Made by a program: the position numbers and the translations under genes. Positions 36,000 to 44,556 of a stretch of DNA of 64,000 bases are shown piece by piece. A model generated the notes under the pieces. That model ran no database searches. It saw only the letters and a list, made by a program, of their open reading frames with translations, and was not told where the DNA came from. Location of the stretch: assembly GCA_964531385.1 (NCBI GenBank), contig CAZHGC010000011.1:1-64000 (forward strand), in the 5' to 3' direction. The stretch's first letter is position 1. The number at the start of each line of letters is the position of its first letter. Source of the stretch: MGBC114079 sp964531385. GTDB taxonomy: Bacteria; Bacillota; Clostridia; Lachnospirales; CAG-274.

Positions 36000-37379
36000 A
36001 TGGCTAAGCTACACGAGGAATGTGGTGTGTTTGGCATTTGGGACCCAGAGGGGCATTGTGCCGACACCACTTACTATGGACTTGTTGCTCTTCAGCACAG
36101 AGGTCAGGAAGGCTGTGGTATTGCAGTTAATTTAAATCGTGAAATTTCTCATTATAAAGACGTTGGTCTTGTTAACGAAGTTTTTAATCAGGAAATTCTT
36201 CAAAAGCTTCCCGGAAATATGGCTGTTGGTCATGTTAGATATTCTACGGCAGGGGGCAGTCTTCGTGAGAATGTTCAGCCTCTTGTTCTTCGTTATGTTA
36301 AAGGTACTCTTGCTCTTGCTCATAACGGAAACATTGTTAATACTTCTGAGCTTAGGAAAGAGCTTGAAAGAAACGGGGCTATTTTTCAAACTACGGCGGA
36401 TACTGAAATTATTGCTTATTTGATTGCGAGAGAACGCCTTAACACAGGTTCTATTGAGGGTGCTGTTAAAAAAGTTATGAAGATGCTTAAAGGGGCTTTT
36501 TCTCTTCTTGTTATGAGCCCGAACAAGCTTATTGCTGCACGTGACCCTTGGGGTTTTCGTCCGCTTTGCATGGGTAAGAGAGGCGATGCTGTTGTTTTTG
36601 CTTCGGAAACTTGTGCTTTTGATTCTATTGATGCGAAATTTGAAAGAGACATTGAACCCGGCGAAATTGTTGTTCTTGAGGACGGCAAAATGAGAGTTGA
36701 CAAAGAACTTTGCGGAACTCACAAACCGAGCTTATGTATTTTTGAGCATATTTATTTCTCAAGACCCGACAGTTGTGTTGACGGACAAGTTGTTCACGAA
36801 TCGAGAAAATTGGCAGGGGCATATTTGGCACAGCAATCCAAAACGGAGGCGGACATTGTTATTGGTGTTCCCGATTCGGGGCTTAGTGCTGCCGCAGGTT
36901 ATGCGGAATATGCCGGAATTCCTTATGAAACGGGTTTTGTTAAAAACAGATACATTGGAAGAACGTTTATTAAACCTCAGCAATCGAGCAGAGAAATTGC
37001 TGTTAAAATGAAGCTTAACGTTTTGAAAAGTGCTGTTGACGGAAAAAGAGTTATTATGGTTGACGACAGTATTGTTCGAGGAACGACAAGCGGAAGAATT
37101 GTTAAGATGCTTAGAGATGCCGGAGCGAAAGAAGTTCACGTTAAAATTTCTTCTCCGCCGTTTACTTGGCCTTGCTTTTTTGGAACTGACATTCCTTCGA
37201 GAGACGAGCTTATTGCAAACCAGAAAACTGTTGAGGAAACGGCTCAAATTATTGGTGCGGACAGCCTTGATTATTTGAGCATTGAAAATCTTCACAAGAT
37301 TGCTCCGAACAGCAAATGTTCGTTCTGTGATGCTTGTTTTACAGGAAAATATTCGGTTGACGTTGAACATTTATTATAA
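36000..37379 (+). CDS. purF: Amidophosphoribosyltransferase
   Basis: First committed purine step: PRPP and glutamine to phosphoribosylamine. 459 residues. The start MAKLHEECGVFG implies removal of a short propeptide to expose Cys8 as the glutaminase nucleophile, as in the iron-sulfur type PurF of Bacillus. The PRPP loop VIMVDDSIVRGTTS is near 349-362, and Cys residues for the 4Fe-4S cluster occur in TWPCFFG and KCSFCDAC near the C-terminus. AGGAGG lies 8 bases upstream of the ATG. Purine operon. Confidence 0.96.
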   Translation: MAKLHEECGVFGIWDPEGHCADTTYYGLVALQHRGQEGCGIAVNLNREISHYKDVGLVNEVFNQEILQKLPGNMAVGHVRYSTAGGSLRENVQPLVLRYVKGTLALAHNGNIVNTSELRKELERNGAIFQTTADTEIIAYLIARERLNTGSIEGAVKKVMKMLKGAFSLLVMSPNKLIAARDPWGFRPLCMGKRGDAVVFASETCAFDSIDAKFERDIEPGEIVVLEDGKMRVDKELCGTHKPSLCIFEHIYFSRPDSCVDGQVVHESRKLAGAYLAQQSKTEADIVIGVPDSGLSAAAGYAEYAGIPYETGFVKNRYIGRTFIKPQQSSREIAVKMKLNVLKSAVDGKRVIMVDDSIVRGTTSGRIVKMLRDAGAKEVHVKISSPPFTWPCFFGTDIPSRDELIANQKTVEETAQIIGADSLDYLSIENLHKIAPNSKCSFCDACFTGKYSVDVEHLL

Positions 37380-37408
37380 ATATTAAACTTGGAAAGGATT
37401 TTTTCTTT

Positions 37409-38839
37409 ATGAAAGATATTTATGAAAGCCCGCTTAATTCGAGATATGCAAGCAAAGAGATGAAAGAAGTTTTTTCTCCGGACAAAAAATTTAAAACTTG
37501 GAGAAAGCTTTGGATTACTTTGGCACAGGCTGAAAAAGAGCTTGGTCTTGGAATTACCGACGAGCAAATTGACGAACTTATTAAATTTAAAGACGACATT
37601 AATTATGAAGTTGCCACAGAAAGGGAAAAGGCTGTTAGACACGATGTTATGGCTCATATTTATGCTTACGGAACTCAATGCCCGAAAGCAAAACCCATTA
37701 TTCATCTTGGTGCGACAAGTTGTTATGTTGGAGATAACACAGACGTTATTATTATGACAGAGGCTATGCACATTATTCGTGCAAAAGTTTTATCGGTTAT
37801 TTCAAAACTTGCCGATTTTGCTATGGAATATAAAGATATGCCAACTCTTGGTTTTACTCATTTTCAGGCGGCTCAGCTTACAACTGTTGGAAAAAGAGCT
37901 TGTCTTTGGATTCAGGATTTGATGATGGACCTTGAAAGCATTGATTTTTGTCTTGAAAACGTTAAGCTTCTTGGTTCTAAGGGAACAACGGGAACTCAGG
38001 CAAGTTTTATGGAACTTTTTGACGGAGACGAAGAAAAGGTTAAAAAACTTGATATGCTTATTGCTGAAAAGCTTGGTTTTAAAGGTGTTTTCCCTGTTTC
38101 CGGTCAGACTTATTCAAGAAAGCTTGACAGTATTTTTGCAAATGTTCTTGCAGGCATTGCACAGAGTTGCACGAAGTTTTCTAACGATATGCGTCTTTTG
38201 CAACATTTGAAAGAAATGGAAGAGCCTTTCGAAAAAGAACAGGTTGGTTCTTCGGCTATGGCATATAAGAGAAATCCTATGCGTTCGGAAAGAATTGCCG
38301 GACTTGCGAGATATGTTATGGTTGATGTTTTGAACCCTGCGATTACTGCTGCAACTCAATGGTTTGAGAGAACTCTTGACGATTCTTCGAACAAGAGAAT
38401 TTCTATACCGGAGGCATTTTTGGCAACAGACGCAATTTTAAACATTTACATTAACGTTGCGGACAACATTGTTGTTTATCCTAAAGTTATTGAAAAACAC
38501 ATTATGGAAGAGCTTCCGTTTATGGCAACAGAAAACATTATGATGGACGCTGTTAAGATGGGCGGAGACCGTCAGGAACTTCACGAAAAAATAAGAACAT
38601 ATTCTATGGAAGCGGCAAAAGTTGTTAAAGTTATGGGCGGAAAGAACGACCTTATTGAACGAATTGTTAATGACCCAGCTTTTGGGCTTACAGCGAACGA
38701 TATTAACAAAATTCTTGCTCCGAAGAATTTTATTGGACGTGCTCCGGGGCAAGTTAAAGAATATATTGAGGGACAGGTTTTACCTGTTGTTGAGAAAAAC
38801 AAAAACGTTTTAATCGGACATTCCGAATTGAACGTATAG
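37409..38839 (+). CDS. purB: Adenylosuccinate lyase
   Basis: Cleaves SAICAR and adenylosuccinate to release fumarate. 476 residues, close to the longer PurB type. The fumarase/aspartase signature GSSAMAYKRNP is near 282-292, and HLGATSCYVGDNTD near 101-114. ATG with GGAAAGGA 10 bases upstream. It lies 29 bases after purF and 11 before purA. Confidence 0.96.
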   Translation: MKDIYESPLNSRYASKEMKEVFSPDKKFKTWRKLWITLAQAEKELGLGITDEQIDELIKFKDDINYEVATEREKAVRHDVMAHIYAYGTQCPKAKPIIHLGATSCYVGDNTDVIIMTEAMHIIRAKVLSVISKLADFAMEYKDMPTLGFTHFQAAQLTTVGKRACLWIQDLMMDLESIDFCLENVKLLGSKGTTGTQASFMELFDGDEEKVKKLDMLIAEKLGFKGVFPVSGQTYSRKLDSIFANVLAGIAQSCTKFSNDMRLLQHLKEMEEPFEKEQVGSSAMAYKRNPMRSERIAGLARYVMVDVLNPAITAATQWFERTLDDSSNKRISIPEAFLATDAILNIYINVADNIVVYPKVIEKHIMEELPFMATENIMMDAVKMGGDRQELHEKIRTYSMEAAKVVKVMGGKNDLIERIVNDPAFGLTANDINKILAPKNFIGRAPGQVKEYIEGQVLPVVEKNKNVLIGHSELNV

Positions 38840-38850
38840 GAGGGTGTATA

Positions 38851-40122
38851 ATGGTTAAAGCTATTGTTGGTGCTAACTGGGGAGACGAAGGCAAGGGCAA
38901 AGTTACAGATATGTGTGCATCTCAATCGGACATTGTTGTTAGATTTCAGGGGGGTAGTAATGCCGGTCACACTATTATTAACGACAAAGGCAAATTTGCA
39001 CTTCATCAGCTTCCTTCAGGTGTTTTTCACGAGGATATTTTGAATATTATCGGAAACGGTGTTGCACTTAATGTTGAATATTTGATGAAAGAGATTGAAT
39101 CTGTTAAATCGGCAGGAATTAATTTTAAACTTCTTATTTCCGAAAGAGCACAAGTTCTTTTACCTCATCATGTTTTACTTGACGAATATGAAGAAGAGAG
39201 ACTTGGCGACAAAAAATTTGGTTCGACAAAATCGGGAATTGCTCCTTTTTATGCTGACAAATACTCGAAAGTTGGTCTTCAGGTTTGGGAATTATATCAC
39301 AAGGAGCGTCTTAAAGAGAAGCTTAAAGGAATGTACGAAAAAGTTAACATTCAATTTAAGTATCTTTATAAAAAGCCGGAAATCGATTATAACGAGGTTT
39401 ATGAAATTTTATGCGGATATGCCGATGCTATTAAAGACCACGTTGCAAACACTTCGGAAATTTTGAGAAAAGCTATTAAAGAGGGAAAAAACATTCTTCT
39501 TGAAGGTCAGCTTGGTGCTTTGAAAGACACAGACCACGGAATTTATCCTTATGTTACAAGTTCATCAACTCTTGCGGGTTATGCGGCTGTTGGTGCGGGA
39601 ATTCCGCCTCACGAGATTAAAAATGTTACTGTTATTACAAAGGCATATTCAAGTGCTGTTGGCGAAGGTCCTTTTGTTTCTGAAATTTTTGGCGAAGAAG
39701 CTGACGAACTTAGAAGAAGAGGCGGAGACAGTGGTGAATTTGGTGCAACAACAGGCAGACCGAGAAGAGTTGGTTATTTTGACGCTGTTGCAACACGCTA
39801 CGGTTGTGAAGTTCAAGGTGCAACAGAGGTTGTTATGACTTGTCTTGATGTTTTAAGTTATCTTGATGAAATTAAAGTTTGTACAGGTTATGAACTTGAC
39901 GGAAAAGAGTATAAAGAATTTCTTACAACAGAAAATCTTTACCACGCAAAGCCTGTTTATACAACTTTGAAAGGCTGGAAGAGTGATATTCGTGGAATTG
40001 ACTCTTTTGACAAACTTCCGGAAGAAGCAAAGGCTTATGTTGCATTTATTGAAAAAGAGATTGGTTTTAAAATTTCTATGGTTTCGAACGGACCTAAGAG
40101 AAATGAGATTTTGATGAGATAG
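38851..40122 (+). CDS. purA: Adenylosuccinate synthetase
   Basis: First step from IMP to AMP: GTP-dependent addition of aspartate. 423 residues. Family marks: GANWGDEGKGKVTD (7-20), FQGGSNAGHT (~32-41) and the C-terminal TTGRPRRVG. ATG with AGGAGGGTG 7 bases upstream. Last gene of the operon; a terminator follows. Confidence 0.96.
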   Translation: MVKAIVGANWGDEGKGKVTDMCASQSDIVVRFQGGSNAGHTIINDKGKFALHQLPSGVFHEDILNIIGNGVALNVEYLMKEIESVKSAGINFKLLISERAQVLLPHHVLLDEYEEERLGDKKFGSTKSGIAPFYADKYSKVGLQVWELYHKERLKEKLKGMYEKVNIQFKYLYKKPEIDYNEVYEILCGYADAIKDHVANTSEILRKAIKEGKNILLEGQLGALKDTDHGIYPYVTSSSTLAGYAAVGAGIPPHEIKNVTVITKAYSSAVGEGPFVSEIFGEEADELRRRGGDSGEFGATTGRPRRVGYFDAVATRYGCEVQGATEVVMTCLDVLSYLDEIKVCTGYELDGKEYKEFLTTENLYHAKPVYTTLKGWKSDIRGIDSFDKLPEEAKAYVAFIEKEIGFKISMVSNGPKRNEILMR

Positions 40123-40157
40123 TCGAAAAAATGAGAATATTTCTTTGAGTTGAAAAA

Positions 40158-40194
40158 GAAGATGAGGGCGGGTTTGCTTCTCATCTTCTTTTTT
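40158..40194 (+). terminator. Intrinsic terminator of the pur operon
   Basis: GAAGATGAG (40158-40166) with CTCATCTTC (40180-40188), then six T. Confidence 0.85.
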
Positions 40195-40213
40195 GTGATA
40201 ATTTGACCAGACT

Positions 40214-40288
40214 AAGTAAGTCCCTCACTTTTTTGGGCGGGGGACTTACTTGTTAATGCGGTAGGAGCTGTAAGCTTATACTGCATTA
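40214..40288. repeat. Second and third inverted repeats after purA
   Basis: AAGTAAGTCCC (40214-40224) pairs perfectly with GGGACTTACTT (40241-40251). Next to it TAATGC (40254-40259) and GCATTA (about 40283-40288) bound an imperfect palindrome with AGCT cores. No T-run follows, so not a simple terminator. Function unknown. Confidence 0.6.
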
Positions 40289-40360
40289 AAGTGCGGTTTT
40301 AACGTTGTCTGTTAAAAATATTTTTGAGCGACAAAAAATATGAATAGTCTTTGACAAGAA

Positions 40361-40588
40361 TTACCCGAGAATCAACATAGTGTATTTTTCTCGTTCTTCT
40401 TTAGGGATATAGATAATATCCATAGCTTCATTAATAGTACAATTATTTTTTATCATTAAGGTTTTTATGATTTCGACTTGTTTATCTTGAGCACCCTGTT
40501 GAGCACCTTGTTGAATGCCCTGCTGAATGCCTTGTTGAATGCCTTGTTGAATGCCCTCTGCTTCAACTTCTTTTAAAATGCTACACAT
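40361..40588 (-). CDS. Free-standing Rpn C-terminal protein (RpnS-like, duplicated)
   Basis: 75 residues. Nearly identical to the last 59 residues of the Rpn protein encoded just upstream, but with a longer run of four-residue repeats (IQQG/AQQG: about six units against two). The ATG and the Shine-Dalgarno AAAGGAG (40597-40603, 8 bases away) are copied from inside the parent gene together with about 40 further upstream bases. In E. coli Rpn proteins a C-terminal small protein made from an internal start inhibits the full-length nuclease; I infer the same here. Alternatively it is an inert duplication remnant, but the intact frame argues against that. Confidence 0.7.
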   Translation of the reverse strand: MCSILKEVEAEGIQQGIQQGIQQGIQQGAQQGAQDKQVEIIKTLMIKNNCTINEAMDIIYIPKEEREKYTMLILG

Positions 40589-40647
40589 ATCAGAGACTCC
40601 TTTCTGTGAATTTTTAAAGTAACCACTTCTTTGTGCTAATTAAAAAA

Positions 40648-40827
40648 TCACCCAAGTATCAATTTGGCATATTTTTCTTGCTCTTCTTTAGGGATATAGA
40701 TAATATCCATAGCTTCATTAATAGTACAATTATTTTTTATCATTAAGGTTTTTATGATTTCTACTTGTTTATTTTGAGCACCTTGTTGAATGCCCTCTGC
40801 TTCAACTTCTTTTAAAATGCTACACAT
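40648..40827 (-). CDS. Predicted internal small protein of the Rpn gene
   Basis: In-frame internal start inside the Rpn gene: ATG at 40827, AAAGGAG 8 bases upstream. The product would be the last 59 residues, starting MCSILKEVEAEG. The ribosome site falls within the coding sequence for NSQKGVSD. Translation from here is predicted, not shown. Confidence 0.55.
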   Translation of the reverse strand: MCSILKEVEAEGIQQGAQNKQVEIIKTLMIKNNCTINEAMDIIYIPKEEQEKYAKLILG

Positions 40828-41454
40828 ATCAGAGACTCCTTTCTGTGAATTTTTAAAGTAACCACTTCTTTGTGCTAATTCTTTGTAATACATTTCTTCG
40901 GGTTTTTTGCAATAGAAATCGTGCATTAGCTTGCCGAGGTTTGATTCATCTTGAATTGATGAATTTACATAAACAATATAATTATCATCTTTAAAGGGTT
41001 TGTAGTTTGATTCTTTTATGCAACGCTCGATGTGGTAAATTGGCTTATTATCTCCAATTACATCATTTCGTGTTATAAAAATTACATAGGTTTCGGGGAG
41101 CTTATCCCAATCTGTGTTTTTGTTTAAAACATTTGCATCAATTAAACTGCTGTTATATCTTGCTCTTTTAGGGGTTGCATTTTCGTCATCGTTTTGAACT
41201 TCGATATTATAAAGTTTTCCGTTGTCATCAACTGCCCATATATCAAGCCTTGCTGACCTGCCTTGAAGATTATTAACAGCATATTGTGTTTTTATTTCTG
41301 TTACGTAAACTTTTTTATCGAGTATTATTTTTATAAGAAGTTCGGCACATTCTTTGTCTTCAAAGACTTTGCTCATAAATGTATCGTCCATAAGACAAAA
41401 TCTATCTATTTTATCTTTGTATTTTCCTGCATAATTTTCAACTTTTGCAGCCAT
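40648..41454 (-). CDS. Rpn family PD-(D/E)XK nuclease (transposase-like PDDEXK_2)
   Basis: 268 residues of the Rpn/YhgA-like family, recombination-promoting nucleases related to transposases and lately tied to phage defence. The N-terminal nuclease part shows ARLDIWAVDDNGKLYNIEVQ (near 68-87), the family's D-x(n)-E-x-Q version of the PD-(D/E)XK core, followed by KRARYNSSL. The C-terminal part has a GIQQGAQ repeat and an alpha-helical end. Met210 is a likely internal start: the ATG at 40827 has AAAGGAG (40836-40842) at an ideal 8-base spacing and would give a 59-residue protein. No terminal inverted repeats were seen. Confidence 0.85.
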   Translation of the reverse strand: MAAKVENYAGKYKDKIDRFCLMDDTFMSKVFEDKECAELLIKIILDKKVYVTEIKTQYAVNNLQGRSARLDIWAVDDNGKLYNIEVQNDDENATPKRARYNSSLIDANVLNKNTDWDKLPETYVIFITRNDVIGDNKPIYHIERCIKESNYKPFKDDNYIVYVNSSIQDESNLGKLMHDFYCKKPEEMYYKELAQRSGYFKNSQKGVSDMCSILKEVEAEGIQQGAQNKQVEIIKTLMIKNNCTINEAMDIIYIPKEEQEKYAKLILG

Positions 41455-41900
41455 TAATATTCTTCACCTGCCTTTATTTTAGTATACCATTTACTAAGAT
41501 ATTATTCAATAAAATTATAACTTAAATTAATTTTTTGACGATTGATATGGGCTTAACAAAGAGTTGGTATAATTTTTGTTAAGCGTTATGTTTGTTTTTT
41601 TTCGAATGTACGAAAGAATGCTTTTTAGTACTGCATATTCATAGTTATATGATAGAAATTATTACATTTGTTGCATTTTTGCAAGAATTTTTTTGATTCT
41701 TGCAAAAATGTGTTATTTGATATATTGTTTTTTTGGAAACTTTTTTGCTGTATTTTCTGATACATTTGGGTTAAAAGTGACGTAAATTTAACAAAGTTTG
41801 TCAGATTTATTTAAAATTTATTTAATATTAGCGAGTTTTCCACATATTTACACGATTATTTTAATTTTTTGAAAATTTTTTTGAAAGTTTTGAAGAAATT
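41455..41900. other. Intergenic region with a perfect 15-bp inverted repeat
   Basis: Very AT-rich. CATTTTTGCAAGAAT (41674-41688) and its exact reverse complement (41696-41710) are separated by 7 bases. No gene is supported. It might be a protein site or a stop for either direction, but no T-run follows on either strand. Confidence 0.5.
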
Positions 41901-41902
41901 AC

Positions 41903-41931
41903 TTGCAAAATTTTATTATATGTATTAAAAT
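41903..41931 (+). promoter_or_regulatory. Candidate promoter of gdhA
   Basis: TTGCAA (41903-41908), a 17-base spacer and TAAAAT (41926-41931). It would give a leader of about 295 bases. Confidence 0.5.
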
Positions 41932-41937
41932 TCTATT

Positions 41938-42232
41938 TGAGGCAACATTGCACAATTATAATTTTACAATTTTGATTGTTAGTTCACATTGGTGTATTGG
42001 AACTTCTTATCATAGCTTTTTACTATGATTAATGGTTTTCGCCCAAATATTATATCAAACTTGTTCTGTTGAATTTGCAATATTGCTTTGGAACAATTTA
42101 GTTGGGGAGTCAATTTTACATCTGACTTTTTTACGTTTTTGTTTGAGCGTATGAGACAAAATTGTTCATACAAGAAAATGCCGACTTTTCGGCCTTTTTT
42201 AGACTAAACAAAAAATAAGGAGGACAATATTT
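41938..42232 (+). promoter_or_regulatory. Long gdhA leader with attenuator-like terminator
   Basis: From the predicted start the leader has ATCATAG (42009-42015) pairing with CTATGAT (42023-42029), GTATGA pairing with TCATAC (about 42148-42171), and a terminator GCCGA-cttt-TCGGC with C and six T (42180-42200), only about 30 bases before the gdhA ATG. A terminator placed between promoter and gene suggests conditional read-through. No known riboswitch or T-box core was recognised. Confidence 0.5.
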
Positions 42233-43567
42233 ATGTCATATGTAGACGAAGTAATTGAAGCAGTTGTTCGTAAAAATCCGAGTGAACCTGAATTTCATCA
42301 GGCTGTTAAAGAGGTTTTGGAATCTCTTAGAGCTGTTGTTGAAAAAAATGAAGAAAAATTTAGAAAAGACGCTTTACTTGAAAGATTGGTTGAGCCTGAA
42401 AGACAGATTAAATTTAGAGTTCCTTGGGTTGATGACAAAGGACAAGTTCAAGTTAACACAGGTTACAGAGTTCAGTTTAACAGTGCCATTGGACCTTACA
42501 AAGGCGGTTTGAGACTTCACCCTTCTGTAAATCTTGGAATTATTAAATTCTTGGGATTTGAACAGATTTTTAAAAATTCTTTGACAGGGCTTCCTATTGG
42601 TGGCGGAAAGGGTGGTTCTGATTTTGACCCTAAAGGAAAATCAGACAGAGAAATTATGGCATTCTGCCAAAGTTTTATGACTGAATTGTGCAAATACATT
42701 GGTGCTGACACTGACGTTCCTGCGGGAGACATTGGAACAGGTGCAAGAGAAATCGGTTATATGTTTGGCCAATACAAACGCATTAGAGGCGTTTACGAAG
42801 GCGTTTTGACAGGAAAAGGTTTATCTTACGGCGGTTCTTTGGCAAGAACTGAAGCAACAGGTTATGGTTTGCTTTATTTGACAAGCGAAATGCTTAAATG
42901 CAACGGACACGACATTAAAGGAAAAACTGTTTGTGTTTCTGGTTCGGGAAATGTTGCTATTTATGCAACTCAGAAAGCTCAGCAACTTGGTGCTAAAGTT
43001 GTTACTGTTTCCGATTCTACAGGTTGGGTTTATGACCCAGAGGGAATTGATGTTGCTCTTCTTAAAGAAGTTAAAGAAGTTAAACGTGCAAGACTTACTG
43101 AATATGCTGCAAACAGACCGAGTGCACAATATCACGAAGGCAGAGGAGTTTGGACTATTAAATGTGATGTTGCTCTTCCTTGTGCAACTCAAAACGAATT
43201 ACTTCTTGAAGATGCCAAAGCTTTGGTTGCAAACGGCTGTATTGCTGTTGCTGAGGGTGCTAATATGCCTACAACTCTTGAAGCTACAGAATATCTTCAG
43301 GCTAACAAAATTCTTTTTGCTCCGGGCAAAGCAGCAAACGCCGGCGGTGTTGCTACATCTGCTCTTGAGATGAGCCAGAATAGCGAAAGACTTAGCTGGA
43401 CTTTTGAAGAAGTTGACGCTAAACTTAAAAATATTATGATTAACATTTTCCACAATCTTGATGATGCTGCTAAACGTTATGGTGCTGAAGGCAACTATGT
43501 TGTTGGTGCAAACATTGCAGGTTTTGAAAAGGTTGCCGATGCTATGACTGCTCAGGGAATTTGCTAA
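42233..43567 (+). CDS. gdhA: Glutamate dehydrogenase, hexameric
   Basis: Interconverts glutamate with 2-oxoglutarate and ammonia. 444 residues, the length of the bacterial hexameric (usually NADP-linked) class. Marks: KGGLRLHPSVN with the catalytic lysine region near 88-98, LPIGGGKGGSDFDPKGKSD near 122-140, and the nucleotide-binding SGSGNVAIYA near 235-244. AAGGAGG lies 9-10 bases before ATG. Codons are strongly biased, in line with high expression. Control by the leader is inferred. Monocistronic with a terminator. Confidence 0.95.
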   Translation: MSYVDEVIEAVVRKNPSEPEFHQAVKEVLESLRAVVEKNEEKFRKDALLERLVEPERQIKFRVPWVDDKGQVQVNTGYRVQFNSAIGPYKGGLRLHPSVNLGIIKFLGFEQIFKNSLTGLPIGGGKGGSDFDPKGKSDREIMAFCQSFMTELCKYIGADTDVPAGDIGTGAREIGYMFGQYKRIRGVYEGVLTGKGLSYGGSLARTEATGYGLLYLTSEMLKCNGHDIKGKTVCVSGSGNVAIYATQKAQQLGAKVVTVSDSTGWVYDPEGIDVALLKEVKEVKRARLTEYAANRPSAQYHEGRGVWTIKCDVALPCATQNELLLEDAKALVANGCIAVAEGANMPTTLEATEYLQANKILFAPGKAANAGGVATSALEMSQNSERLSWTFEEVDAKLKNIMINIFHNLDDAAKRYGAEGNYVVGANIAGFEKVADAMTAQGIC

Positions 43568-43642
43568 TTGTTTTTTGAATTGTTTCGGAATTTTGTGTTT
43601 TCCTTAAAGGACTGACGCTTGATTTTGTTTCTATAAATTTGG

Positions 43643-43684
43643 GCTTGATGAAAGGTATGAAATACTTTTTGTCAAGCTTTTTTT
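43643..43684 (+). terminator. Intrinsic terminator after gdhA
   Basis: GCTTGA (43643-43648) with TCAAGC (43672-43677), then seven T. Confidence 0.75.
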
Positions 43685-43707
43685 GCATAAGGAGGTGCGA
43701 AAAACTC

Positions 43708-43794
43708 AATTATTCCTCCCTTAAATTAAAATAAAATTGTAAAATCGAAAAGCGGAGGAGTATGAGGAACAAAGAGTTCCTCATACTCCTCCGC
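43708..43794. repeat. Repeat element, left copy, with 19-bp perfect palindrome
   Basis: GCGGAGGAGTATGAGGAAC (43752-43770), loop AAAGA, exact reverse complement at 43776-43794. The first part (43708-43783, with TTAAATTAAAATAAAATTG and ATGAGGAACAAAGAGTTCC) recurs at 45138-45212 in the same orientation. The 62-codon reverse frame over it is not a gene. The remaining 43795-43995 shows no gene. Confidence 0.75.
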
Positions 43795-43995
43795 AATGGT
43801 CTGTGAAATGTTCCATTTCGTAAACCCTCAAAACCACGTAACCCCAAATAGGCGGAGATTTTGATAACTTTTTCAAAAGAATTTTCTGCAAAATGCAAAA
43901 TGCGACTGTCCTCAAAATAGTATGGACAAGCACAAAGGAATTGTCAGTTCATACTCATAGCCTTAATATATCCCGACGGTAGAAGTGTTAGATGT

Positions 43996-44556
43996 TCATT
44001 TATTGGTAATTTCAAAATAATCAATTTTTGTCATACCGTACAAATAATAATCGCAGTATGTATTTACCATTTTACCTTCACGAATAAGTCCTTCCCGCTT
44101 GAAGCCTACTTTTTCTAAGGTTTTATACGATGCAATATTTTGTGTATGAACATCAGCCCAAAGACGTTGCAATTCTGTTTCTTCAAAACAGAAGGTAGCT
44201 ACTCTTGCCAGTGCTTCTGTCATAAGTCGGTTGCCTTGATAGGCAGGAGAAAGGCGAAATGCTACTTTTGCCATGCGGTTATTTTCAATGAGATACACCC
44301 ACATATCCCCGATGACTTTATAATTTTGTTTGTGAACAATACCCCAATGAAAACTTTTTGTGGATTTCTCTGGGCTTTGAAAAAGCAATTCCGGGTTTAA
44401 GTCGCTTTTTCCGGGGCGTTTTCCCCAATACTGATAAATGGAACTGTTACCCAACCATTCTTTCAAATCTTCAACATCTTCTTTCTGCAGATGGCGTAGG
44501 ATAAGTTGTTCCGTTTCAAGAACAGGCTTATTCTGCATATAATCAGTTAATTTCAT
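43996..44556 (-). CDS. GNAT family N-acetyltransferase (RimJ/RimL type)
   Basis: 186 residues. Pattern of ribosomal-protein-alanine or side-activity acetyltransferases: TEQLILRHLQKEDVEDLKEW at the start, motif A region RLSPAYQGNRLMTEAL (~102-117), and the C-terminal NIASYKTLEKVGFKREGLIREG. Substrate not predictable. Its start overlaps the TrmO stop by 4 bases (44553-44556), so the two are translationally linked. Codon use is more even and GC-richer than in the neighbours, pointing to a different origin. Confidence 0.88.
   Translation of the reverse strand: MKLTDYMQNKPVLETEQLILRHLQKEDVEDLKEWLGNSSIYQYWGKRPGKSDLNPELLFQSPEKSTKSFHWGIVHKQNYKVIGDMWVYLIENNRMAKVAFRLSPAYQGNRLMTEALARVATFCFEETELQRLWADVHTQNIASYKTLEKVGFKREGLIREGKMVNTYCDYYLYGMTKIDYFEITNK

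Larger units (their letters stand above)
40361..40880. repeat. Direct duplication of the Rpn 3' end
   Basis: Left copy 40361-40641 and right copy 40648-40880, in tandem with six A residues between. The 48-bp length difference is four extra 12-bp repeat units. The copies differ at scattered bases, most near the stop codon. Confidence 0.85.

Noticed and set aside
40648..41454. Active insertion sequence
   Set aside because: The Rpn protein is transposase-related, but no terminal inverted repeats or target duplications are visible; the direct repeat is a partial gene duplication.
41979..42173. 64-codon reverse frame in front of gdhA
   Set aside because: It lies in the structured leader, has no ribosome site and matches no family; better read as leader RNA on the plus strand.
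43710..43898. 62-codon reverse frame
   Set aside because: It spans the 19-bp palindrome; the repeat explains the open frame.
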